From Natrinema versiforme JCM 10478 (GTDB taxonomy: Archaea; Halobacteriota; Halobacteria; Halobacteriales; Natrialbaceae), in assembly GCF_000337195.1 (NCBI RefSeq), contig NZ_AOID01000053.1:49554-113553 (forward strand): a DNA stretch of 64,000 bases, written 5' to 3'. Under the pieces are notes generated by a model. That model saw only the letters and a program-made list of their open reading frames with translations. It made no database searches and was not told the DNA's origin. Below, piece after piece: positions 1 to 8,400 of this stretch. Each line of letters begins with the position of its first letter. Within the stretch, counting starts at the first letter, position 1. Both the position numbers and the translations under genes were made by a program.

Positions 1-277
1 CGATCGCGGTTCGCGGATCGCCCTGGACGAGCTCCGTCTCGACCGCGACGCCGCGGTCCTCAGCCAGCGCGGCCGCGCCGTCGAGGATTTCGTCGCCCTC
101 ACCCTCGAGTACGTCGACGACGTCCATTCCGAGCCGGGTCAGACTCGGTTCCTTCGTGTCCGCGACGTAGAGCAGTTGGATCGTTGCCTCCCGGTCGGCA
201 GCGATATCGAGCGCGTGCTCGAGGGCCGCCCTCGCGGGGTCGCTCCCGTCGGTCGGCACGAGGAGTCGCGTAGTCAT
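1..277 (-). CDS. Universal stress protein (UspA family), 3' end cut by window edge
   Basis: The minus strand reads from an ATG at 277 to the window edge without a stop. The N-terminus (MTTRLLVPTDGSDPARAALE) is the first beta strand and nucleotide-loop start of the UspA alpha/beta fold, followed by HALDIAADREATIQLLYVAD and a later VETELVQGDPRTAI stretch, which is the usual second half-motif. UspA proteins are small cytoplasmic, often ATP-binding stress proteins. About 92 residues are visible; the C-terminal G-2x-G-9x-G loop lies outside. Family call is firm; the specific role is unknown. A second UspA-like gene lies at 60552-60983. Confidence 0.9.
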   Translation of the reverse strand, partial: MTTRLLVPTDGSDPARAALEHALDIAADREATIQLLYVADTKEPSLTRLGMDVVDVLEGEGDEILDGAAALAEDRGVAVETELVQGDPRTAI

Positions 278-385
278 GGATGGCGGTTCGGCACCGACCC
301 GCTTACCTTTGTGGGATGCTCTCGCGGGGCCGAGAGAAACGAGAAGGGAACGGTCTCGCGGGCGATCGATGCCCGACGGAAGCCG

Positions 386-649
386 CTACGCCGCTTCGAC
401 GCGGATCTCGCCGTCCGCGGCGACGGTCACCAGACAGTCGCTGTACTCGAACGTGACTGAGCCGGTAGACCGCACTCCGTTCGGGCGCGGCTCGAACAGC
501 CGCTCGAGCGCGTCGGCGTTGATCGCGTAGTGGAGCGGCTCGAGGTCGGTGATGGCGTGGTCGCGAAATGTTGCGACGGCGTCCGCAACGGCAACGCTGA
601 GCGGTTCATCATCGAGTCTATCGTACTGTACGGAATACTGCTCCCCCAT
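386..649 (-). CDS. HalOD1 output-domain protein
   Basis: A short acidic protein of about 87 residues. The pattern LSVAVADAVATFRD, then LEPLHYAINADALERLF and a C-terminal GSVTFEYSDCLVTVAADGEI matches the haloarchaeal output domain HalOD1, which occurs alone or at the end of signalling proteins. The start at 649 (MGEQYSVQYD) is preferred: in-frame ATGs lie at 685 and 676, but a TATA-like GTATAATC at 687-694 would place transcription start near 663, downstream of both. The role is probably regulatory but unknown; two more HalOD1 genes lie at 50405 and 60217. Confidence 0.8.
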   Translation of the reverse strand: MGEQYSVQYDRLDDEPLSVAVADAVATFRDHAITDLEPLHYAINADALERLFEPRPNGVRSTGSVTFEYSDCLVTVAADGEIRVEAA

Positions 650-686
650 CGCGGTCGACGGCGATCGTGAACTCATTTCTGTCATT

Positions 687-694
687 GATTATAC
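687..694 (-). promoter_or_regulatory. TATA-like box for the HalOD1 gene
   Basis: GTATAATC on the minus strand, centred about 41 nt upstream of the ATG at 649, predicting a short leader of roughly 15 nt. It is used here to choose the start codon. Confidence 0.4.
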
Positions 695-794
695 GTACCC
701 CCAATACGCCGGTGGGACACTACTCCCCCGTTCTCGAGTTACCGTAAAGAGCCTGATTGTTAACTCTGTAACCCCGCTCGAAAGCGGTGGTTAA

Positions 795-3700
795 TCAGTT
801 AACCCCGGTGGTGGCCGTCCCCTCGAACAGTGCCGCGAACAGCTTCCGTTCGGCGGACCGGACGTGCTTGTGGAAGGCGGGCGGGGAGATCTCCAGCGAC
901 GCGGCGATTTCCTCGCCGGTAGCCCGTCGAGGCCACTCGAAAAAGCCGCCGTGGTAGGCCGTCTGGACGACCTCGCGTTGCCGATCGGTAAACCGGTCGA
1001 GCAAGGCGGTGCGGGCGGGGCCGCCGAGCGCCGACGGCTCGTCGGGTCGCTGCTCGCGCCGGGCGACCATCGAGACGGAGGGGCCGTTTCGCGTGATCGC
1101 GGAGAGGACGGCGCGAATTTCGGCGGCCTCCGGCACGTCGACGATCGCGCGGCCGCCGGACTCGTCGGCCGCGAACTCGCGCAGTCGCGCGCCGCGCGAA
1201 TCGGCGATCGATCCGAGGAACGGGTCGGTCAACCGCACCTGAAGCACCGTTTCGCCCTCGTGCTCGGCGATCATCGACACCGCACCGATTCCGTCGATCG
1301 CACTGCAGTCGACGGTCTCCGACGGATCGTCGACGGGGTCCTCGACGGCGACGAACGCGACTCGCGAGCCGTCGGCCCGCACCGTCGTGCCCTCGTAGGT
1401 GACCGGTTCGTCGAGCACCGCCGCGAGCCGACACAGGGCCGCGTCGGCCGCGACCTCGAGTTCCACCTCGGTGTACTCGTCCCCGACGAGCGCGTTCTTG
1501 CGCTTGACCGCGTCGATCGCGTAGGCGATCGTTTCGCCGAGTTCCGCGACCGTCGACCGGAACGTCTCGTCGAAGGCCTCGCGTTCCTCGCCGTAGAGCG
1601 AGAGCACGCCGTAGAGGAACCCGTCGTAGACCAGCGGCACGGCGTAGACGGACTGGAAGTTCCGCGACAGCGCGTCGCCGCGCCACTCGCCGTCGTGGAC
1701 CGCGTCGGCGACGTTGTCGACAGCGACCGGCGCTCGCGTCCGAGCGGCCCGACCCGCCGGCTCGGCGGCCGACTCGTCGACCGCCGTTACCGTCACCGCA
1801 TCGAGATACCCCCGGTCGAGTCCGGCGCTGGCTCGCGGCTCGAGGCGATTACCGCTCGGGTCCGGTTCGCCGATCCACGCGAACGAACACGCCTCGAGGT
1901 CGGCAAGCAGGTCGGGGACTTCGCGTTCGATCTCGGCGCGGGAGCCGGCCAACAGGAGGTGCTGTTCGATCGCCTGTCGGACCTCGTTTGCCTCGTTAAG
2001 CCGCTCGAGGTGCCGGTTCTGCTGCTCGAGTTCGCGCTCGCGCTCGCGTAACCGGCGGGTCCGGCCGATGCGGTCGAGCGCGGCCTCGGCCGTCGCCGCG
2101 AACAACTGGGCGAGTTCGACCGTCTCGTCGTCGTACCCCCCGGAGTTGGCCGAGAGTGCGACGAAGACGCCGTGTTCGCCGAGCGGGACGCAGAGACCGC
2201 TCCGAGCGACAGTCGGCTCGTCGTAGACACCGACTGCGCCCCCGATGTCGTCAGCGACCACCGACTCGCCGTCGACGAACGCCTCCCAGACGATACCGTC
2301 GTTGGGCTGCAGCCGCGGCGGCGAGCCAAAGGCCGACTCGAGGGCCGGCGACCACGCCGCCGGAACGAGTTCGTTCTCTCGGTCGTCGAACCGATAGACA
2401 GCGCCGTCGAGATCGAGCACGTCGGCCGCGATGTCGACGACGTATTCGAAGGCGTCCGCTTTCGAGTCGACGGTCAGCAGGTGGCGGGACGCCTCGTGGA
2501 CGGCGTTAAGCGCTTCCTGATACTGGACGCGCTCGGTCACGTCCGTGGCGACGCCGATCACGCGGTCGACGGTCTCCTCGTCGTCCGTGATCGGCCGGTA
2601 CCACGTCTCGAAGACGCGATCGCCGAGCCGTCTGCGCGAGTCGACCGTCTCCCCCTCGAGGGCCGTCTCCGCGTCGGCGCGGGCCTCGGGGTAGTCCTCG
2701 AGCAGGTCGGCGACCGAGTTGCCGACGACGTCCTCGGGGTCGAAGCCGAGGTTCGCGAGCCCGCGGCCCTCCGAGAGCGTGAATGTGCCCTCGTCGTCGA
2801 GGGCGAACAGGACGACAGGAGCGTTCTCGACCAGCGCCTGTAACCGCTCGGTGCGCTCGGTCAGATTCCGTTCGCGCTCGATGCGCTCGGTCACGTCCCG
2901 CCAATAGACGGAGATCCCCGACGGCGACGGGTAGATCGTCGCTTCGATCCACGCGTCGTAGCGCTCGTAGTACCCCTCGGCTGTCCGGGACTCCTGAGAC
3001 GCCATCGCCTCGATTGCCTCGTGCTGGAAAACCGTCCCGGTCATCTCCGGGAATACGTCGAGAATATACCGGCCGAGGATATCCGAGCGGTCGAAATCGA
3101 GTTGCTCGAGCGCGCGGTCGTTGACGTACGTAAACCGCCAGTCCGCGTCGAGCGCGTAGAACGCGTCGGTGACGCGCTTGAACGACGCGCTCAACTCCCG
3201 CTCGATGCGGTTGTACTCCGTGATGTCCCGGATCGACGCGACGACGCCGTCGATGGCGTCGTCCCCGAGCCGGTTCGTCAGGGTGGCTTCGTGGACGTAT
3301 TCCTCTCCGTCGGCGTGCCGGCACGCGTACTCGACGGTCCGTGACGTGCCGTACTCGGCCGCGCGGACGGCGGCGAAGGCGTTCGTCACCGCCTGCACGT
3401 CGTCGGAATGGACGTGGTCGCGTATGTGGGACCCGCACAGACCGTCGGCGTCGACGCCCCCGACGCGTTCGCCGGCCGGCCCGGCGTGGGTGATCTCGCC
3501 GTCGCTGTCCGCGACGAGCACCACGTCGGACGAGTGCTCGAGCAGCGTTTGGAACCGTTCCGTTCGCCGGTCGACCGTCTGCTGCATCGCGGCGAACGCG
3601 ACGGCCCGGCGGAGCCGCTGGGCTAAGAGCCGCGGCTCCTGAATCGTCGTCTTGGCGATCACGTCGGGATCGCCGGGGAGTCGGTCGATCGACTCGGTTC

Positions 3701-3950
3701 GCGCCGGATCGACGGCGTAGACGATCGGATACGCCTCGTCGACGGCGGCGACGGCCTCCGGGTCGTCGGTCAGGAGGCAGTTCGCCGCCTCGAACTGGTC
3801 GTCCGTGACCGCAGCGGCGGTCGCGACCGAGTCCGTCACGGTCACCGACTCGTCCGCCAGCCCCGCCATAGCTGTCCGCAGCCACTCCGACGAGCCGACG
3901 GCGAGGGCGCGTACCGGGGTCGTCTTTCCGTCCTCGAGACCGCGAGCCAT
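795..3950 (-). CDS. Multi-PAS/GAF sensor with Bat-type HTH_10 DNA-binding domain
   Basis: About 1051 residues. Order: a receiver-like N-terminal segment (about 1-120) of atypical sequence; three PAS domains (about 130-250, 255-370, 375-495), each ending in a typical RDITE or TDVTE exit; two GAF domains (about 500-640 and 670-810) joined by a charged coiled coil; a Bat-associated region; and a C-terminal HTH_10 (about 990-1045, with FTDRQREVVQTAYHGGFFEWP). Family members resemble the bacterio-opsin activator Bat and sense light, redox or metabolites, then act on transcription. No histidine kinase domain is present. The start at 3950 (MARGLEDG) was chosen over 4013 because the extra 21 residues are basic and unlike the rest. 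Ligand and targets are unknown. Confidence 0.85.
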   Translation of the reverse strand: MARGLEDGKTTPVRALAVGSSEWLRTAMAGLADESVTVTDSVATAAAVTDDQFEAANCLLTDDPEAVAAVDEAYPIVYAVDPARTESIDRLPGDPDVIAKTTIQEPRLLAQRLRRAVAFAAMQQTVDRRTERFQTLLEHSSDVVLVADSDGEITHAGPAGERVGGVDADGLCGSHIRDHVHSDDVQAVTNAFAAVRAAEYGTSRTVEYACRHADGEEYVHEATLTNRLGDDAIDGVVASIRDITEYNRIERELSASFKRVTDAFYALDADWRFTYVNDRALEQLDFDRSDILGRYILDVFPEMTGTVFQHEAIEAMASQESRTAEGYYERYDAWIEATIYPSPSGISVYWRDVTERIERERNLTERTERLQALVENAPVVLFALDDEGTFTLSEGRGLANLGFDPEDVVGNSVADLLEDYPEARADAETALEGETVDSRRRLGDRVFETWYRPITDDEETVDRVIGVATDVTERVQYQEALNAVHEASRHLLTVDSKADAFEYVVDIAADVLDLDGAVYRFDDRENELVPAAWSPALESAFGSPPRLQPNDGIVWEAFVDGESVVADDIGGAVGVYDEPTVARSGLCVPLGEHGVFVALSANSGGYDDETVELAQLFAATAEAALDRIGRTRRLRERERELEQQNRHLERLNEANEVRQAIEQHLLLAGSRAEIEREVPDLLADLEACSFAWIGEPDPSGNRLEPRASAGLDRGYLDAVTVTAVDESAAEPAGRAARTRAPVAVDNVADAVHDGEWRGDALSRNFQSVYAVPLVYDGFLYGVLSLYGEEREAFDETFRSTVAELGETIAYAIDAVKRKNALVGDEYTEVELEVAADAALCRLAAVLDEPVTYEGTTVRADGSRVAFVAVEDPVDDPSETVDCSAIDGIGAVSMIAEHEGETVLQVRLTDPFLGSIADSRGARLREFAADESGGRAIVDVPEAAEIRAVLSAITRNGPSVSMVARREQRPDEPSALGGPARTALLDRFTDRQREVVQTAYHGGFFEWPRRATGEEIAASLEISPPAFHKHVRSAERKLFAALFEGTATTGVN

Positions 3951-4118
3951 ACCGCTGGGTTGGCCGGCACGAATAAAAACTTCGTGTCGGTTTCGGTTGC
4001 ATCGATCGAGCAACTGTCGGTACTATTCCGGTTGCGAGACGGTCTCGATCGGTTCGAAATCCCTGGCGTGCCCGCTGCCGGTCGTCGCCTGACTGCCGAT
4101 CGTCCAGCCGTCGGGGAC

Positions 4119-5171
4119 TCACTCGAGGGCCAGCGGGGCGTGCTCGATCCGGTAGCCGTCGACGATCCTCTCGATGTCGCGGACTTCGCGCAGCCGGATG
4201 CCGCGTTCCATCCCCGTCACGACCGGCGTCTCGTAGTAGTCGGCCTCGTACTCGAACCCCTCGCCGTCCTCGCGGCGGCGCTCGACGAACTCCCGATGGC
4301 GCTCGAGACGCGCCCGACCGACCGAGCGCGACAGCGCCGGAATCTCGTCGACGCCGTCGTCGAACACCTCGAGGAAGGCGTCCTCGAGTTCGGAGCCGAC
4401 GGAGTTCCGGCCGGCACACATCGCCGCGAGCGTGGTCGTCCCGGTCCCCCAGAACGGGTCGAGGACGGTGTCGCCGTAGGCCGAGTACATACAGAGCAGT
4501 CGGTAGGGGATCTCGAGCGGGTAGGCCGCGGACCGCTCGCGGAGTTCGTCGTCGGTCGTCTCGATCGACTGCAGTTCGCCCGTCACGTCGGTCCAGACAT
4601 CCGTGAACCACTGGTTGCGCTCCTCCCAGAAGTAGGCGGCCTCGTACCGGCGGTCGGCCTTGGGCTCGAACGCGCGGCTCTCGGCCCCCTTTCGGAACAC
4701 CAGAATGTACTCGTGTTCGAGCGTGACGTAAGCGTTCGGCGGGATCATCCCACTGCCCATGAACTTGGCCGCGCTGTTGGCCGGCTTGCGCCAGAGCACG
4801 TCCGGCAGCGGCTCGAACCCGCGCTCCTCGAAGGCCTCGAGCACGCGAGCATGGTTCTGGTAGACCCGGAAACTGCCGTCGATCGACCGGGTCGCATCGC
4901 CCACGTTGATACAGGCGATCCCCCCGTCGACCAGCACCCGCTCGAGTTCGTCCCAGACGCGCTCGAGTTGGGCGTGCATCGCATCGAACGCGGCGCGTCC
5001 GTCCCCGTTCGCCAGCGCGTCGCCGACGGCGGGGTCGAGTTCGGTAAAGAGGTCGTCCCACATTTCGATCATCGGATACGGTGGGGACGTGACGACGAGT
5101 TCGACCGACTCGTCGTCGACCGCCGAGAGATCGCGAGAATCGCCGACGAACACGCGGTGGGTCGTCTCCAT
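4119..5171 (-). CDS. zim: Orphan DNA methyltransferase, probably Zim-like (CTAG, N4-cytosine)
   Basis: About 350 residues. The amino-methyltransferase catalytic motif TSPPYP lies near residue 30 and the SAM-binding motif DPFWGTGTT lies in the C-terminal half, a beta-class order. SPPY is the form usual in N4-cytosine methylases. A target-recognition region lies between. No restriction endonuclease gene is adjacent, so it is an orphan methylase, as is the haloarchaeal CTAG enzyme Zim. The Zim assignment and symbol rest on overall resemblance and remembered family features, not on an alignment. ATG at 5171 is preferred to the GTG at 5180. Confidence 0.75.
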   Translation of the reverse strand: METTHRVFVGDSRDLSAVDDESVELVVTSPPYPMIEMWDDLFTELDPAVGDALANGDGRAAFDAMHAQLERVWDELERVLVDGGIACINVGDATRSIDGSFRVYQNHARVLEAFEERGFEPLPDVLWRKPANSAAKFMGSGMIPPNAYVTLEHEYILVFRKGAESRAFEPKADRRYEAAYFWEERNQWFTDVWTDVTGELQSIETTDDELRERSAAYPLEIPYRLLCMYSAYGDTVLDPFWGTGTTTLAAMCAGRNSVGSELEDAFLEVFDDGVDEIPALSRSVGRARLERHREFVERRREDGEGFEYEADYYETPVVTGMERGIRLREVRDIERIVDGYRIEHAPLALE

Positions 5172-5337
5172 TGGGTTCACACTGTCGGCGTGGCTCCCTT
5201 AGGTGCTTCGTCAGGCCGACGCTCGCGTCCGGCGGCTCCCGGGATCGGTGATGTGACGTGAGTTCGGGGATCGAACCCAACGAGAAACGCCAGCAAGGAA
5301 TCGAAAACAGTTGCATCCGGTCGACGGCGGGTCGGCG

Positions 5338-5889
5338 TTACTCCTCGATTTCCTCGTCCGCTTCCTCGGCACCGGACTCGTCCATGTCAGCCGTCTCGCT
5401 TTCCTCCTCGGTCTCCCCGCCCGTCGCCGGTTCGAACTCCTCGATCGGCTCCCACTCCTCTTCCTCGTCGGAGGAGAGGCGACGCCGGAGGAACACTGCC
5501 CCCGCGACGGCACCGAGCATGAGGAGGAGTCCTGGCAGTCGTCGCGAGCCGGAGTCGTCCGTCTCCGACTCGGATTCCTCCGTCATCTCGGCCATCGCGT
5601 CCGTCTCCTCTGTCGACTCCATCACGTCCTCGATGATCTCCGGTTCCTCTAAGTCCTCGATCGGCGAGTCCTCGAGGTCCGGGGACTGGCGGCCGACCAG
5701 AAAGCCGACGGTCGCGCCGAGGCCGAACAGGGCCCCCGCGAGCGGCAGTCGACCGCCGGACCGAGAGCCTTCGGCCTCGTCGACGGCCTCGAGAATCGAG
5801 TCGCGCATGGGGGAATCCATTCCTTTGTTGATCGCTTCTTTGACGATGAGCTCGGACAGCGTTTTGTCTTGTTGTTCCGTCTCGGGCAT
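5338..5889 (-). CDS. Acidic membrane protein of unknown function
   Basis: About 183 residues starting MPETEQQDKTLSEL. Two hydrophobic helices are visible (about 50-68, LPLAGALFGLGATVGFLVG, and about 115-132, LPGLLLMLGAVAGAVFL followed by RRR), separated by a strongly acidic linker and followed by a very acidic tail. The layout suggests a two-helix membrane protein with cytoplasmic acidic segments. No enzymatic motif was recognised. ATG 5889 was chosen over the upstream in-frame start because MWSWRI is atypical. Homologues appear to be confined to haloarchaea, but function is unknown. Confidence 0.7.
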   Translation of the reverse strand: MPETEQQDKTLSELIVKEAINKGMDSPMRDSILEAVDEAEGSRSGGRLPLAGALFGLGATVGFLVGRQSPDLEDSPIEDLEEPEIIEDVMESTEETDAMAEMTEESESETDDSGSRRLPGLLLMLGAVAGAVFLRRRLSSDEEEEWEPIEEFEPATGGETEEESETADMDESGAEEADEEIEE

Positions 5890-6354
5890 AATCCGCCACG
5901 ACCACACCGCCGTACATAGTTCTATCCCCCGTTTCCGTCAGCGGCTCGGCCCCGGCACGGATTATTGGACTGTTACCCGCCACACAGCGGTCTATAACTA
6001 CCGGCTACTGGGCTCTCGACCGTCCGTGTGCGGAGAGATAGCAGTAGGTATCGACGATCGGCGGCTCGAGCGGATCCCCGAACTGCATCCTCAATCGGAC
6101 GAAATCGGCGGTGTGTGCGTTCAATAATCGACTGATCGGCCGGCATCGCTCTCGGCGGGGGCTCGTCGAGCGAACGTGGGCGATCGACGGACGCGCGGAG
6201 CGCGACGAGCGCCGGCGGCTGCGATCGACCCGCCGTCGCGGACGATAAATCGAGTTCTTCCCGTCGTATAAACTCGTCTCGAGGGGGCGCTCGTGGGCTC
6301 GGCTCCGCGAAGGCCTTCCATAACGAAAGGGGTGCCGGCGAAAGGAGTCGGGAT
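5890..6354. other. Intergenic region without recognised gene
   Basis: Between divergently oriented membrane-protein genes. Open frames here are basic or serine/arginine-rich and read as shadows. A CCATAAC segment about 33 nt upstream of 6355 and GGAG about 8 nt upstream of it are the only promoter or ribosome-site candidates seen. Confidence 0.5.
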
Positions 6355-6999
6355 ATGAGCGTGATCCGCCAGCCGGAGGTGCTCGGCCGAACGACGCGTC
6401 GCCGCGTCGTCGGGGTCACCGCCGCGCTCTCGGCTGCGGCCATCGAAACCCTCGCGGTCGGCCTCTGGTTCGGTCTCGTCGTCGGCTCGCGGACATCCGC
6501 GACCGCACTCGCGGGACTCGGGATCCTCTTCTGTGGGGCCCTGCTCAGAACGGGGGTCGTCGGCGCGACAATCAGCGACCTCGGGGACCTCCTCGAGCCC
6601 CATCGACTCGGTGCGGCGGTCGTCCTCACCGGCGGCTGGGTCGTCTGGCTACTCACCGCCGAACAGGTCGGCGGCGGTGCGGGCGTCGCCGTGGCGACGG
6701 GTCTCCTCGCTGCCATCCTCGCCGGCCAGTTCGTCCTCGAGCGGTACGCCTTCAGGCCGGCGTCGAACGACGGCTCGATCGTCGCGCCGATACTCTCGGG
6801 CGTGGTGATGGCCGCCGGGGCGTCGGCGCTGCTCGCGACCGCGTGGTTTACCGACTGGGCGCTCTCGTCGGCCCCGATCGCGCTCGGCTTCACGACGGTC
6901 GTCGTCCGGATCGAGGCCCTGCACGTCGGCGCGATTATATTCGCGGTCTTTGCCTTCCTCGCCCACCAGCGTCGATTCCAGCGGCTCCTCGACCCCTGA
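6355..6999 (+). CDS. Polytopic membrane protein, function unknown
   Basis: 214 residues, largely hydrophobic with about six membrane helices (VVGVTAALSAAAIETLAVGL, then several Val/Ala/Gly-rich spans) and a short basic C-terminus ending HQRRFQRLLDP. A GGAG ribosome-binding site lies just before ATG 6355, which decides the start. The gene is convergent with the flavodoxin-like reductase downstream. No transporter signature was recognised; the family looks like a haloarchaeal-specific integral membrane protein. Confidence 0.75.
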   Translation: MSVIRQPEVLGRTTRRRVVGVTAALSAAAIETLAVGLWFGLVVGSRTSATALAGLGILFCGALLRTGVVGATISDLGDLLEPHRLGAAVVLTGGWVVWLLTAEQVGGGAGVAVATGLLAAILAGQFVLERYAFRPASNDGSIVAPILSGVVMAAGASALLATAWFTDWALSSAPIALGFTTVVVRIEALHVGAIIFAVFAFLAHQRRFQRLLDP

Positions 7000-7023
7000 G
7001 TGGAGAGCCGCGGCGGCCGGCAG

Positions 7024-7617
7024 CTACTTTCCCCGCGCGCCGACGTTGTGATCGCTCTCGAAGGAGTCTGGGTCCGGTTCGATCGATGCGTACTGAACCG
7101 CTCGCCGGCCCAGCGTTCGGACCCGCTTCTCGAGTTTCGGGTCGACGAACGCGCCGTCCTCGAACGCCGCGCTCGCGTTCGGCACCGCGGCCTCGTGGGG
7201 GATCACCCACGCGTTCAGTGCCCGACAGACCGAGCGCATGTGCTCGAGGGTCGTCACGGGAAAGGCCCCGCCCGAGACGGCCAGCAGGCCGACGGTCTTG
7301 TCCCCGAACTCGTCGAACCCGCAGTAGTCGATCGCCGTCTTCAGCGGCGAGGAATAGGAGCCGTGGTACATCGGCGACCCGAGGACGATCGTGTCGGCCG
7401 CGCGCACGCGGGCCGCCAGTTTCTCGGCGTCGCCGGCCGCCGCGCGGTCGCGATCCGCGTCGAAGATCGGCAACTCGTACTCGCGGAGGTCGAGCAGTTC
7501 CGTCTCAGCACCGGCGTCGGCGGCGGCCGAGAGCATGGCCTCGAGTGCGGTCCGGGTGTGGCTCTCCTGGCGAAGGCTGCCACAGAGTGCGGCGACACGG
7601 ACATCGCTGTCGCTCAT
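7024..7617 (-). CDS. NADPH-dependent FMN reductase-family flavoprotein
   Basis: About 197 residues with the flavodoxin-like fold of the NAD(P)H:FMN reductase/azoreductase family. The phosphate-binding GSLRQESHTRTALE near the N-terminus, the GSPMYHGSYSSPLKTAID segment and the GLLAVSGGAFPV strand are diagnostic. It probably reduces free FMN or quinone-like substrates in the cytoplasm. Start ATG 7617 (MSDSDVRVAALCGS) places the first beta strand at the N-terminus as usual; the longer frame adds a non-conserved leader. Confidence 0.9.
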   Translation of the reverse strand: MSDSDVRVAALCGSLRQESHTRTALEAMLSAAADAGAETELLDLREYELPIFDADRDRAAAGDAEKLAARVRAADTIVLGSPMYHGSYSSPLKTAIDYCGFDEFGDKTVGLLAVSGGAFPVTTLEHMRSVCRALNAWVIPHEAAVPNASAAFEDGAFVDPKLEKRVRTLGRRAVQYASIEPDPDSFESDHNVGARGK

Positions 7618-7798
7618 GGCCCTCCGGACGACCGGCAACGGGAAAAGCGGTCCGAACGGCACAGGTTCTGACACGAATCGGGCTCGACGCGGCGGGCCGA
7701 TGACTGGGCCGTCGTTTCGGGAGAAAATCTCGGACTCGAGTCGGTCCAGTCGGCTGCGAAAGCGGACGGTGGACGGTCAGAGAAAAACGGAATCGGTC

Positions 7799-8197
7799 TT
7801 ACGCACTTGCTGTAGCGCTTTTCGACGTCTGGAAGCTGCCGTAAACGCCGGCGAGCGACAGGATCACGATGAGCGCCCCGGCGACGCCGCAGATCCCGAG
7901 GACCAACTGGCGGTCGACGCCGAAGGCGACTATCGGCGCGATCGCGATCCAGATGCCAAGCAGCGCGAGGATCGCCGCCAGGACGATACTCGGCGATCGC
8001 ATCTCACCGGTCCGGTAGGCGTGCAACGACGCGATGACCGCGACCAGTGCGCCGAGGAGAACGTTGTGAATCCCCACCGTTCCCGTCACCGTGAAGACGA
8101 CGGTCGATGCCATGACGAGCGCGCCGAGTACCGCCGTCAGCCCGGCCGCTCGTTCGACCAGTACCGAGGCACCGTCCGCGGATCGTGTCCGGCTCAT
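7799..8197 (-). CDS. Small four-helix membrane protein, SPW-like
   Basis: 132 residues with four hydrophobic helices. The segment SPSIVLAAILALLGIWIAIA resembles the helix-SPxxW pattern of SPW-repeat membrane proteins, but the match is partial. It stands alone, divergent from the histidine kinase at 8401. Function unknown; the membrane prediction is firm, the family assignment weak. Confidence 0.7.
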   Translation of the reverse strand: MSRTRSADGASVLVERAAGLTAVLGALVMASTVVFTVTGTVGIHNVLLGALVAVIASLHAYRTGEMRSPSIVLAAILALLGIWIAIAPIVAFGVDRQLVLGICGVAGALIVILSLAGVYGSFQTSKSATASA

Positions 8198-8368
8198 ACG
8201 TGGTTATAGCGAGTGCCAGCTATTTGAGAGCGTCGGTGATGTGTGTAACCTGATAGCTTCACCGCGCCACAAAACCAGGAAACAGACGCCGGAGCCGACG
8301 GCTCGACGGGGCCACACCCGGCCAATCGACTCATCTGCCGACCGGGACGGTGCCCCGAGCGTCGGGAG

Positions 8369-8376
8369 ATTTATCC
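8369..8376 (+). promoter_or_regulatory. TATA-like box of the histidine kinase gene
   Basis: ATTTATCC centred about 28 nt upstream of ATG 8401, which implies a leaderless transcript and argues against the in-frame start at 8350. Confidence 0.5.
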
Positions 8377-8400
8377 GGTGGAGGAGCGATTGCTGTTCGC

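Noticed and set aside
5267..5280. GATCGAACCCAACG also found near 17900 inside the DUF7563 gene, considered as an att-like repeat
   Set aside because: Only 14 bp, neither copy at an element boundary, and likely by chance.
2506..5316. 936-residue minus-strand frame
   Set aside because: Arginine-rich shadow crossing the sensor-regulator and methylase genes; it matches no family and has the wrong composition.
5973..6893. 306-residue minus-strand frame
   Set aside because: Antisense to the membrane protein gene at 6355 and proline/serine/arginine-rich.
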